DNA from: an uncultured Christensenella sp. | GTDB lineage: Bacteria; Bacillota; Clostridia; Christensenellales; Borkfalkiaceae | DNA: 13,717 nucleotides | Reading direction: 5' to 3' | Assembly (NCBI GenBank): GCA_910586345.1 | Contig: CAJUHC010000016.1 | Span: forward strand, 1-13,717 | Shown here: positions 1 to 7,663 of the stretch, piece by piece | How the letters are laid out: each line of letters starts with the position of its first letter | Position numbering within the stretch: position 1 is the first letter of the stretch | Notes under the pieces: model-generated | Seen by the model: the letters and a program-made list of their open reading frames with translations, nothing else | Told to the model about the DNA's origin: nothing | Database searches by the model: none | Translations under genes and position numbers: made by a program

Positions 1-1334
1 AGCATACAGCGAACCTTTTCTCCACCGCTCAGCACTTTCGCCTGTTTCAAAGCCTCTTCGCCGGAAAAAAGCATTCTGCCGAGCCAACCGCGAAGGTATT
101 CTTCGTAATGGTCTTTGGAATATTGACTTAACCAATCCACCAACGAATAGTCGCAGCCTTGAAAATATTCGTTATTGTTTTCGGGAAAATATGAAGCGGA
201 AATAGTTTTGCCCCATTTCACTGTTCCTTCATCGGGCTGAACTTTGCCGACAAGAATATCGTAAAGCATTGAAACGGTAGTGCTCTTATCGCTGACAATA
301 CCGATTTTTTCGTCTTTCTGAACGGTAAAAGACACGTTTTCGAAGTAACCCTTTTTTGTAAGACCTTCCACCATTAAAATATCGTTGCCGATTTCTTTTT
401 CGTATTTAAAATCGATAAACGGATACTTTCTGAGCGAAGGCTTGAAGTCGGAAATAGTAAGCTTTTCAAGTTCTTTTTTTCTTGACGTCGCCTGGCGCGA
501 TTTAGATGCGTTTGCGGCAAATCTTGCAATAAATTCCTGTAATTCTTTTGCGCGTTGTTCGTTTTTCTTATTCTGGTCTTTTTGCTGACGCGCTAGGAGC
601 TGACTTGTTTCATACCAGAAATCATAGTTTCCGAGCATCATATTGATTTTACCGAAATCGACGTCGCAGATATGCGTACAGACTTTATTAAGAAAATGAC
701 GGTTGTGCGATACGATAATAATCGTATTTTCAAAATCCAAAAGATAATTTTCAAGCCAACGCACCGTTTTTATGTCAAGGTTGTTCGTAGGCTCGTCCAA
801 AAGCAGAATATCGGGATTACCGAACAATGCCTGTGCGAGCAAAATCTTTACCTTGCGTTTCGCATCGATTTCGGACATTAATTTGTCGTAATATTCTTCG
901 GTAATATCGAGCGCGTTTAAAAGCGTTTGCGCTTCGTATTCTGCGTCCCAACCGCCTAATTCCGCAAATTCGCTTTCAAGTTCGCTTGCCCTGACGCCGT
1001 CCTCCTCCGTAAAATCAGCTTTTGCGTACAGAGCGTCTTTTTCGTCCATTATATCGACAAGCCGTTTATGTCCGAGCATTACCGCACGAAGAACGCTAAC
1101 GTGGTCGTAAGCGTTCTGATTCTGTTGAAGTACGGACATTCTTTCGGTTTTGTCCATAGAAACGTCGCCCTTATTCGGTTCGACTTCACCGCTTAATACT
1201 TTTAAAAAAGTAGATTTGCCTGCGCCGTTCGCTCCGATTATGCCGTAACAATTGCCTTTAACGAATTTGAGATTAACTTCCTCAAACAGTTTTTTACTGC
1301 CGTACTGAAGAGATACGTTGTTTACCTGTAACAT
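1..1334 (-). CDS. ABC-F family ATPase, YbiT-like (3' end cut by window edge)
   Basis: Cytosolic protein with two ATP-binding cassettes and no membrane segments; 444 residues are visible and the C-terminal end is missing. ABC-F proteins bind the ribosome near the E site and modulate translation or protect it from drugs. Domain 1 has an intact Walker A (GANGAGKST, residues 34-42), Walker B LLLDEPTNNLD and switch SHNRHFLN. A basic, helical linker rich in K, R and Q follows, as expected for the arm that reaches P-site tRNA. Domain 2 keeps a signature LSGGE (435-439), but its Walker A is degenerate: residues 346-356 read IVSDKSTTVSM, with Val354 where the lysine should be. Sequence order and the phrases SANASKSRQATSR-like and DEGTVKW match the E. 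coli YbiT type. The start at 1334 has a GGAG ribosome site. It lies 27 bases after the exporter gene and is probably in the same operon. The exact role (resistance or housekeeping) cannot be told. Confidence 0.9.
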   Translation of the reverse strand, partial: MLQVNNVSLQYGSKKLFEEVNLKFVKGNCYGIIGANGAGKSTFLKVLSGEVEPNKGDVSMDKTERMSVLQQNQNAYDHVSVLRAVMLGHKRLVDIMDEKDALYAKADFTEEDGVRASELESEFAELGGWDAEYEAQTLLNALDITEEYYDKLMSEIDAKRKVKILLAQALFGNPDILLLDEPTNNLDIKTVRWLENYLLDFENTIIIVSHNRHFLNKVCTHICDVDFGKINMMLGNYDFWYETSQLLARQQKDQNKKNEQRAKELQEFIARFAANASKSRQATSRKKELEKLTISDFKPSLRKYPFIDFKYEKEIGNDILMVEGLTKKGYFENVSFTVQKDEKIGIVSDKSTTVSMLYDILVGKVQPDEGTVKWGKTISASYFPENNNEYFQGCDYSLVDWLSQYSKDHYEEYLRGWLGRMLFSGEEALKQAKVLSGGEKVRCM

Positions 1335-1361
1335 TAAATTCTCCGTAAAATATATTTTTAT

Positions 1362-3116
1362 TTAAACAGCAAACTGGCTGTTATACAATTGCGAATAAAA
1401 ACCGCCCTTTTCAAGAAGCTGTGCGTGATTACCCTGCTCGATTATATTCCCGTCTTTCATTACGAGAATTACGTCGGCTTCCTTAATAGTCGAAAGCCTG
1501 TGCGCTACAATAAAACTCGTTCTTCCGTTCATAAGATTTGCAAACGCTTTCTGGATTTTCTGTTCCGTTCTAGTATCAATCGACGAAGTCGCTTCGTCAA
1601 GAATAAGCATCGGAGGCAGACAAAGCATTATCCGAGCTATACACAATAATTGTTTCTGACCCTGCGAAAGATTACCGCCGTCTTCAGCGATTATTGTATC
1701 GTATCCGTCAGAAAGCTGCATTATAAATTTATGCGAATGAGCCGCTTTCGCCGCCGAAATTATTTCTTCGTCGCTTGCTTCGGGTTTACCTATTGCGATA
1801 TTTTCTTTAATAGTACCGCTTTTAAGCCACGTTTCCTGCAAAACCATACCGTAATTTAACCGAAGAGATTTGCGGGTAACGTCGTTTATATTCAGGTTAT
1901 CAACGATAATCTTACCGCTGCCGACCTCGTAAAACCGCATCAATAAATTAATAAGAGTAGTTTTGCCGCAACCGGTTGGACCGACGATAGCTATTCTCTG
2001 TCCCGCCTTGACTTTTATATTAAAGTCCTCTATTAGTTTTCTGTCCGCAGAATACGAAAAATATACGTTTTCAAACTCGACGTCCCCTATCGCGTTCCCG
2101 AGTACGGCGGCGCCGCAATCGGATTTCTGAGGTTCCTCGTCAATCAATTCATAAATTCTGCCTGCGCAGGCTATCGCATTCTGTAATTCGGTTATAACTC
2201 CCGAAATTTCATTAAACGGTTTGGTATACTGGTTTGCATAAGACAACAGAGTTGTCAGAATTCCGACATTGAACACAATAGGCAAAGGCGTTTCAAACAC
2301 GAGCATCAATGCGCCCGAAAGCGCAACCGCCGCATAGACTATCGCGTTTACGAATCTTGCGCAGGGATTCGTCAAAGCTGAGTAAAATATCGATTTAAGC
2401 GAAGCCGAAGTCAGCCGAGAATTTATCTCGGCAAATTTCTCAATATTTTCGTCCTCGCGGTTGAACGCCTGCACTACTTTAAGATTGCCTATCATTTCAT
2501 CGATAAAAGCAGTCTGTTCTCCCCTGATTTCGGAAGCTTTTTTAAAGAGCTTATACGTTTTGGAGGCGATAAACTTCGCAACAAACAACGATAGCGGTGT
2601 TATGACTATTACAACCAAAGCTATAATCCAGTTTAACACAAACATCATTACTATTGTGCCGATTATCGTAAGTACTCCCGTAAACAGTTGGGTAAACCCA
2701 ATTAACAAACCGTCCGCAAACTGGTCGACATCGGCTATGTTCCTGCTAACTATATCGCCGTACGACTGCGCGTCTAAATATTTAAGCGGCAATCTCTGTA
2801 TATTGGCAAACGCTTCTTCGCGTATATCTTTCACAACGCTGTAAGCGATTCGGTTGTTTATTATATTCATAAGCCACTGCGCCAAAGCCGTTACGGCAAT
2901 GCAAGCGGCTATAATAATAAATTTCGTAAATATCTCGTTGAAATAAACTTCGCCCGGCTTGACTATAAGATTGACTATCTGACCGAAAAAAACGGGAACT
3001 GCAAGCGTTCCGGCAACGGTTATAACTGCAAACAGCACCGTCGCCGCGAGCAAAAACTTATAGCCTTTCAATTGTTTAAAAACGCGCTTCATTACGCTTT
3101 TACGGCGGACTTTCAT
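1362..3116 (-). CDS. ABC exporter half-transporter, catalytically complete subunit
   Basis: Membrane-domain plus ATPase half-transporter of 584 residues, normal length for the MsbA/MdlB/TM288 class; it would export drugs, lipids or peptides across the cytoplasmic membrane. An N-terminal six-helix membrane domain (about residues 20-310) is followed by an ATP-binding domain with Walker A GPTGCGKTT (379-387), Q-loop Q427, signature LSQGQ (483-487), Walker B LILDE with catalytic Glu508, and switch His539. The signature has Gln instead of the second-position Gly. In heterodimeric exporters this pairs with the degenerate site of the partner, which is encoded directly upstream. The start at 3116 overlaps the partner's stop as ATGA, and AAGGAGG sits about 10 bases upstream, so translational coupling is likely. 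An internal Met9 is a weaker alternative start. Substrate unknown. Confidence 0.93.
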   Translation of the reverse strand: MKVRRKSVMKRVFKQLKGYKFLLAATVLFAVITVAGTLAVPVFFGQIVNLIVKPGEVYFNEIFTKFIIIAACIAVTALAQWLMNIINNRIAYSVVKDIREEAFANIQRLPLKYLDAQSYGDIVSRNIADVDQFADGLLIGFTQLFTGVLTIIGTIVMMFVLNWIIALVVIVITPLSLFVAKFIASKTYKLFKKASEIRGEQTAFIDEMIGNLKVVQAFNREDENIEKFAEINSRLTSASLKSIFYSALTNPCARFVNAIVYAAVALSGALMLVFETPLPIVFNVGILTTLLSYANQYTKPFNEISGVITELQNAIACAGRIYELIDEEPQKSDCGAAVLGNAIGDVEFENVYFSYSADRKLIEDFNIKVKAGQRIAIVGPTGCGKTTLINLLMRFYEVGSGKIIVDNLNINDVTRKSLRLNYGMVLQETWLKSGTIKENIAIGKPEASDEEIISAAKAAHSHKFIMQLSDGYDTIIAEDGGNLSQGQKQLLCIARIMLCLPPMLILDEATSSIDTRTEQKIQKAFANLMNGRTSFIVAHRLSTIKEADVILVMKDGNIIEQGNHAQLLEKGGFYSQLYNSQFAV

Positions 3117-4846
3117 ATATTATCCCCCTCCTTAGCGTACTGTGAATAATGAATTTCCCTGTAAATTTCGCAAGTATTCAAAAGCTCGTCGTGCGTTCCT
3201 ATACCCGCAGTCCTGCCTCCGTCAAGCACGATTATTTTATCTGCGTGCTTTATCGAAGAAGTGCGCTGAGATACGATAAAAACAGTAGGCTTATAATCGA
3301 GATTTTTAATAGACTTTCTGAGATTTGCGTCCGTTGCATAATCGAGCGCGGAAGCGCTGTCGTCGAGTATCAAAATTTCGGGCTTTTTAACTAAAGCTCT
3401 AGCAATCGTAAGTCTTTGCCGCTGACCGCCGGAAAAATTCTTGCCGCCCTGCTCCACAGGCTCGCCGAGACCGTATTTTTTCGATTCTATCACGTCCTTC
3501 GCCTGAGCCGTTTCAATTGCAGATAAAATCTCCTCGTCCGTCGCGTCGGTCTTACCCCACTGCATATTTTCGCGGATACTACCCTTGAACAGAACAGCCC
3601 TCTGCGGAACTATTCCTATACGCTCGCGAAGTTTTTCGCCGCCTATGCAATTGACGTTTATTCCGTCTATAAGCACTTCGCCCGAACGCGCGTCGTAAAA
3701 ATGCGGCAACATATTAATTAACGTAGTTTTGCCCGCGCCAGTTCCGCCTATTACTCCGATAGTCTGACCTTTTTCAACGCTGAAAGTAATTCCGCTCAAA
3801 GCGTCTACTTCCGCGTTTCCGTAATTTACGCACACATTGTTAAAACTTATATAGGGAACTTCCATTATTCTATCTTCTTCCGAAGCAAGTTCGCGCCGTA
3901 AATCGGACGGAATTTCAAATATTTCGTTCACCCTGCCCGCGCAAGCAAACGATTTAGTGACCGTAATTATAAGATTGGCAAGTTTTATAAGCTCGATAAG
4001 TATCTGGCTCATATAGTTATACAGCGCAACGACCTGCCCTTGCGAGAGCATTCCTCCGTCCACTTTGATTGCACCGAGATAAAGCAAGGCGATTATAGCC
4101 GAGTTGATTATAACGTACGTAAGCGGATTCATAAGAGCGGAAATTTTACCGACGAATTGCTGTGATTTATTCAACTCTTCGTTACAGGCGTTATAATTTT
4201 TAATTTCTTCTTCCTCTTTACAGAAAGCCCTCAAAACTCTCGCACCCGTAAGCGTTTCGCGTGTTGCCGTAGTAACCTTATCAAGTCTGCCCTGAACTTT
4301 TTTATAAAGCGGTATACTCGCCAACATAATTGCAAAAACAACTACGCATAAAACGACTATTGCAACCGCGAATACTCCGCCCGCCGCCAAATCGATAACC
4401 AAAGCCATTATCATAGCGCCAAAAACGATAAACGGCGAACGCATAAACAATCTTAAAACAAGGTTTACTCCAGACTGAATCTGATTGACGTCGCTCGTCA
4501 TACGCGTAATCATTTTAGAAGTTCCGAGTCCGTCTATTTGGCTGTAAGAAAGCGTTTGCATCTTTTTGAACAAATCGTGTCTGAGCTCTTTCGAAAAGCC
4601 TACTGCCGCACGAGCGGCGAAATACTGCGCGGCAACGGCGCAGACAAGACCGACCACTCCCAACGCAATTAAAATCAAACAGGAATATAAAATATAACGC
4701 CAATTTTTATCAGCGATTCCGTTATCTATAATCGCCGCCACAACCAACGGTACTATAAGTTCGAAAGCGGCTTCAAGCAGTTTAAAAAGCGGAGCGAGAA
4801 CACTCTGCACTTTATAATTTTTTAAATATTTCAGCAATTTCCGCAT
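3113..4846 (-). CDS. ABC exporter half-transporter, degenerate-site subunit
   Basis: Half-transporter of 577 residues with an N-terminal membrane domain (about residues 10-310) and a C-terminal ATPase, first gene of the exporter operon. Walker A GGTGAGKTT (367-375), Q415 and signature FSGGQ (471-475) are intact. The catalytic residue after Walker B is Asp496 (LILDDSAS) instead of Glu, and the switch histidine is Gln527 (VSQRTSS). These are the changes that define the noncatalytic site in heterodimeric exporters such as TM287/288 and BmrCD; the neighbour at 1362-3116 supplies the complementary subunit. The N-terminus MRKLLKYLKNYK is where this family normally begins, so the start at 4846 is credible, although no Shine-Dalgarno sequence precedes it. 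A possible promoter abuts the start codon (4854-4882). Substrate unknown; multidrug export is the usual inference. Confidence 0.93.
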   Translation of the reverse strand: MRKLLKYLKNYKVQSVLAPLFKLLEAAFELIVPLVVAAIIDNGIADKNWRYILYSCLILIALGVVGLVCAVAAQYFAARAAVGFSKELRHDLFKKMQTLSYSQIDGLGTSKMITRMTSDVNQIQSGVNLVLRLFMRSPFIVFGAMIMALVIDLAAGGVFAVAIVVLCVVVFAIMLASIPLYKKVQGRLDKVTTATRETLTGARVLRAFCKEEEEIKNYNACNEELNKSQQFVGKISALMNPLTYVIINSAIIALLYLGAIKVDGGMLSQGQVVALYNYMSQILIELIKLANLIITVTKSFACAGRVNEIFEIPSDLRRELASEEDRIMEVPYISFNNVCVNYGNAEVDALSGITFSVEKGQTIGVIGGTGAGKTTLINMLPHFYDARSGEVLIDGINVNCIGGEKLRERIGIVPQRAVLFKGSIRENMQWGKTDATDEEILSAIETAQAKDVIESKKYGLGEPVEQGGKNFSGGQRQRLTIARALVKKPEILILDDSASALDYATDANLRKSIKNLDYKPTVFIVSQRTSSIKHADKIIVLDGGRTAGIGTHDELLNTCEIYREIHYSQYAKEGDNI

Positions 4847-4853
4847 ATACCGT

Positions 4854-4882
4854 ATTTTAACATTTTAATAAATAAAAAGCAA
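4854..4882 (-). promoter_or_regulatory. candidate promoter abutting the exporter start (possible leaderless mRNA)
   Basis: On the minus strand TTGCTT (4877-4882), 17 bases, then TAAAAT (4854-4859). Only seven bases separate the -10 box from the ATG at 4846, so transcription would begin at or next to the start codon. This fits the missing Shine-Dalgarno sequence, but the -35 match is only 3 of 6. Confidence 0.3.
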
Positions 4883-4898
4883 TTTTTATTCAAAGCAT

Positions 4899-4927
4899 TT
4901 GCAATTAATCTTTGCTTTTGATATATT
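4899..4927 (+). promoter_or_regulatory. candidate sigma-A promoter of the rlmI-like gene
   Basis: TTGCAA (4899-4904), a 17-base spacer, then TATATT (4922-4927). The expected start of transcription is near 4934, which leaves a very short leader containing the GAGGAGA ribosome site (4934-4940) five bases before the ATG at 4946. Confidence 0.5.
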
Positions 4928-4945
4928 GTTTTTGAGGAGAAACTT

Positions 4946-6109
4946 ATGCCTTACGAAATTCATCTTAAAAAGAACGAAGAAAAACGCATCGTCGCGGGAC
5001 ACAGCTGGGTTTACGCCAACGAAATCGCAAAAATAGACGGTAAAGACAAAAACGGTTCACTTTCAACGGTATACTCTTACGACGGAAGATATATCGGCAA
5101 AGGCTACGTCAACCACGCGTCTAAAATTCTCGTAAGAATTTTTATACGCGGAAACGAAACCGACGGCGAAGAGCTGTATCTTAAACGTTTAAAAGAAGCG
5201 AACGACTACCGCATTAAACTCGGATACGATAATTATTACAGAATGGTTTTCGGCGAAGCGGACAACCTGCCCGCGCTTATAGTCGACAAATACGGCGATA
5301 TACTTGTTATGCAATGTTTATCTTTGGGTATCGATATGCGCAAACAGCTTATAACAGACTGTCTTATCAAGCTTTTCTCGCCGAAAGGTATTTATGAACG
5401 AAGCGACGTTTCGGTCAGAAAAAAAGAAGGTTTACCGGAAATAAAACAGGTCTTGTACGGCGAAGTTCCCGACTATCAGCAAATATGCGAAAACGGAATA
5501 AAAATGCTCGTCGACGTAAAAAACGGACAAAAGACGGGTTACTTCCTCGACCAGAAAGAAAACCGCTTAACAGCAAGAAAATACTGCAAAGGTGAAGTTT
5601 TAGACTGCTTTTGCAACAGCGGAGGCTTTTCTCTGAACGCGGCAAAGGTTGCCCAGAAAGTAACGGCTTGCGATATTTCCGAACTCGCTCTAAAAAACGT
5701 AAACGATAATGCAAATTTAAACGGCTTTAAAAACATTACAACGCTTTGCGGCGACGTGTTCGAAGTTCTCAGAAATTTTAAAAAGTCAAAGCAGGAATTC
5801 GACACGGTAGTTTTAGACCCGCCTGCTTTCTGCAAAACCGCAAACGAAGTCAAAGACGCTTACCGCGGTTATAAAGACATAAATCTTACAGCTATGAAAA
5901 TAGTTAAACGCGGAGGATTTCTTTTAACTTGTTCCTGTTCACACTATATGACGTCGTCACTTTTTGAAAAAATGTTGATTGAAGCGGCGCGCGAAAGCGG
6001 ACGGACGATTAAAAGCCTCGAAGTCAAAACGCAGGCCCCCGACCACCCGTCGTTGTTGTGCGCGGAAGAAACCCAATACCTTAAATTTTTCGTTTTACAG
6101 GTAATTTGA
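4946..6109 (+). CDS. rlmI: RlmI-type class I SAM-dependent rRNA methyltransferase
   Basis: Predicted cytosolic methyltransferase of 387 residues (COG1092 type). E. coli RlmI makes 5-methylcytosine at position 1962 of 23S rRNA; that target is inferred here from family membership. The N-terminus (residues 1-70, with GHSWVYANEI) is the PUA-like RNA-binding part. TGYFLDQKENR (197-207) leads into the catalytic domain, with SAM motif I VLDCFCNSGGF (218-228), motif IV DPPAF (291-295) and a motif VI region TCSCSH (328-333) whose Cys331 aligns with the conserved SCS of RlmI. Length and motif order are complete. The start at 4946 is set by GAGGAGA five bases upstream. It is the only plus-strand protein gene in the window, divergent from the ABC exporter and convergent with the aminopeptidase. 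The paralogue RlmK/RlmL or an unassigned COG1092 member remains possible. Confidence 0.88.
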   Translation: MPYEIHLKKNEEKRIVAGHSWVYANEIAKIDGKDKNGSLSTVYSYDGRYIGKGYVNHASKILVRIFIRGNETDGEELYLKRLKEANDYRIKLGYDNYYRMVFGEADNLPALIVDKYGDILVMQCLSLGIDMRKQLITDCLIKLFSPKGIYERSDVSVRKKEGLPEIKQVLYGEVPDYQQICENGIKMLVDVKNGQKTGYFLDQKENRLTARKYCKGEVLDCFCNSGGFSLNAAKVAQKVTACDISELALKNVNDNANLNGFKNITTLCGDVFEVLRNFKKSKQEFDTVVLDPPAFCKTANEVKDAYRGYKDINLTAMKIVKRGGFLLTCSCSHYMTSSLFEKMLIEAARESGRTIKSLEVKTQAPDHPSLLCAEETQYLKFFVLQVI

Positions 6110-6145
6110 CACACTTATGCGTAACATAGTACTTAATTTATATTA

Positions 6146-6171
6146 AAAAAGCGCGGTTTTTCGCGCTTTTT
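6146..6171. terminator. bidirectional intrinsic terminator between convergent genes
   Basis: A perfect 10-base stem AAAAAGCGCG (6146-6155) / CGCGCTTTTT (6162-6171) with loop GTTTTT. The A run on one side and T run on the other give a U-tract in both directions, so it serves both the rlmI-like gene ending at 6109 and the aminopeptidase ending at 6182. Confidence 0.88.
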
Positions 6172-6181
6172 GCTGTTTCTA

Positions 6182-7408
6182 TCAGATTGCCCAATTACCA
6201 TCTTTAAAAATCTGAATTCTTTTTCCATCTTTCGTTATACCTACGATTGACATATCTTTACTTCCAATCATAAAATCAACGTGAATCATCGAACTGTTAA
6301 CTCCGAGTTTTTCGCACTCTTCCACCGAATAATTCTCGTAATTTTCTAGACAGTTATTAAAACCTCTGCCGAGAGCCAAATGACAGCTTGCGTTCTCGTC
6401 GAATAACGTATTATAGAAAAGTACGCCCGTATTATTAATCGGAGAATCGTAAGCTATCAAAGCGCACTCACCGAGATAAGACGCACCTTCGTCCATAGAA
6501 ACCATCTTTTCAAGCAAATCCTGATTTCTTTCGGCGAACAACTCTACCACTTTTCCCTTTTCGAATCTGAGCCAGAAATTTTCAATAAGTTTGCCCTGAT
6601 ATGAAAGAGGCTTTGTTGCAACCACTTTCCCGTCTGCGATACCTCTCATAGGAGAAGTAAACACTTCCTCGCTGGGAATATTTGCGTTAAAATAAATATT
6701 GCTTCCGAGAGTTCTTTCGCCACCGCCGAGAAAAAGTCCTTTAGTATTTAAACCGACCCTGAAATCCGTACCGGTCGAACTCTTGTATTCGAGCGTTTCA
6801 AACTTATAATCGTTGAGAAATTTACAGCGTTTCGCAAGATTTTCGTTGTGTTTATCCCAAGCGGCGATAGGGTCTTCGTCGACTCTCGAACAATAAAGAA
6901 TATCTTCCCAAAGTTTTTCGACAGCCTGCTCCGCAGTAAGTTCGGGATAGATTTTTATCGCCCATTCTTTTCCCGGTACCGCGGCAATACACCACTGATA
7001 TCTGTTATCGAGCTTATCGCGGTAAGGTTTGATTATCGGATATCTCGCCATATTCGCTTTTGAAATTTTTTCACTGTCGGTGCCGTTCAGTCCGTCGGGG
7101 TCATCCGAATCGAGCCATAGCAAACACGATAATTTATCGACTTTTCTCTCCCATTCCGCTTTTTCGATGTCCGTCACTTCGGAAAGAGTTTCAAGACTCT
7201 TGTAATTCAAATGTATTTTGCTGACAGGCATATAAGACCACTCGACTTTCACCCTTTCCGCACCGCACCGATAACATTCTTCCACTACCATAGCTACGAA
7301 TTCGGGTTGGTCAAGTCCGCACCTGATTATAATCTCCTGTCCCTTTTGTACGTTTAAACCGCATTTAACTATTAATTCTGCGTATTTTTCCAATCTTTCA
7401 AGTTTCAT
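6182..7408 (-). CDS. aminopeptidase, M29 family (AmpS/PepS type)
   Basis: Cytosolic metalloaminopeptidase of 408 residues, the normal length for M29, which removes N-terminal residues from peptides using a two-metal centre. The N-terminal domain begins MKLERLEKYAELIV, typical of the family. Likely metal ligands visible are Glu248 (PSEEVFTSP), Glu314 (YLGECALI), His343 (ENASCHLALG), His376 and Asp378 (HVDFMIGS). The family tyrosine seven residues after the histidine is Phe350 here. The start at 7408 has GGAG in CCGGAGCAAATT upstream. A good extended -10 promoter lies in the 59-base gap before it, so it is probably transcribed on its own as well as by read-through from the efflux operon. It ends at the bidirectional terminator. 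Role: general peptide turnover; no link to the exporter is shown. Confidence 0.92.
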   Translation of the reverse strand: MKLERLEKYAELIVKCGLNVQKGQEIIIRCGLDQPEFVAMVVEECYRCGAERVKVEWSYMPVSKIHLNYKSLETLSEVTDIEKAEWERKVDKLSCLLWLDSDDPDGLNGTDSEKISKANMARYPIIKPYRDKLDNRYQWCIAAVPGKEWAIKIYPELTAEQAVEKLWEDILYCSRVDEDPIAAWDKHNENLAKRCKFLNDYKFETLEYKSSTGTDFRVGLNTKGLFLGGGERTLGSNIYFNANIPSEEVFTSPMRGIADGKVVATKPLSYQGKLIENFWLRFEKGKVVELFAERNQDLLEKMVSMDEGASYLGECALIAYDSPINNTGVLFYNTLFDENASCHLALGRGFNNCLENYENYSVEECEKLGVNSSMIHVDFMIGSKDMSIVGITKDGKRIQIFKDGNWAI

Positions 7409-7434
7409 AATTTGCTCCGGAATTTTTTTATTAG

Positions 7435-7463
7435 ATTATACCATTATTTTAATTAATCCGCAA
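7435..7463 (-). promoter_or_regulatory. extended -10 promoter of the M29 aminopeptidase
   Basis: On the minus strand TTGCGG (7458-7463), a 17-base spacer ending in TGG, then a perfect TATAAT (7435-7440). The TGnTATAAT form compensates for the weak -35. Predicted leader of about 20 bases to the ATG at 7408. Confidence 0.65.
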
Positions 7464-7467
7464 TAAT

Positions 7468-7659
7468 TTACGCTTCCGTTTCGAAAATCAAATCCATTTC
7501 TATTACTTTACCGCTCGGACCGAGTCGGGTCGGAACATAACCGCAATACCTGAATCCTCTTAAAGCATAATCGTCTATTATACTTCTATGCAAAATCTGA
7601 GTTGCGTCTTTTACAACGTTATTTTTAAGCTTTATGGAAACGTACTCGTATTTTTTCAT
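7468..7659 (-). CDS. small DUF4177 family protein
   Basis: A 63-residue protein beginning MKKYEYVSIKLKNN and ending EMDLIFETEA. This pattern (YEYVTVK at the start, HRxIIDxYAxxGYRYVGYIP in the middle, EIDLIFE at the end) is the DUF4177 family, small cytosolic proteins of unknown function. It has no signal peptide or membrane segment. AAGGAG sits in the last codons of the permease gene and the start lies four bases after the permease stop, so it is the last tightly coupled gene of the TetR-ABC operon. No function is assigned in the family as far as I know. Being in this operon may be chance or may mean it acts with the transporter. Confidence 0.85.
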   Translation of the reverse strand: MKKYEYVSIKLKNNVVKDATQILHRSIIDDYALRGFRYCGYVPTRLGPSGKVIEMDLIFETEA

Positions 7660-7663
7660 TTTT

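Noticed and set aside
2461..2844. Open frame of 127 residues on the plus strand within the exporter gene.
   Set aside because: It lies opposite a strongly conserved ABC exporter gene, has no ribosome site and no family features, so it is a shadow frame.
4865..4893. Second promoter candidate for the exporter: TTGAAT-17-TATTAA on the minus strand.
   Set aside because: The match is weak at both boxes. It is kept only as the alternative to the abutting candidate at 4854-4882.
4875..4920. Inverted repeat of AAAAGCAA and TTTGCTTTT between the divergent genes.
   Set aside because: The arms are short and AT-rich, 25-30 bases apart, and could occur by chance in this DNA; it is not a convincing operator or terminator.
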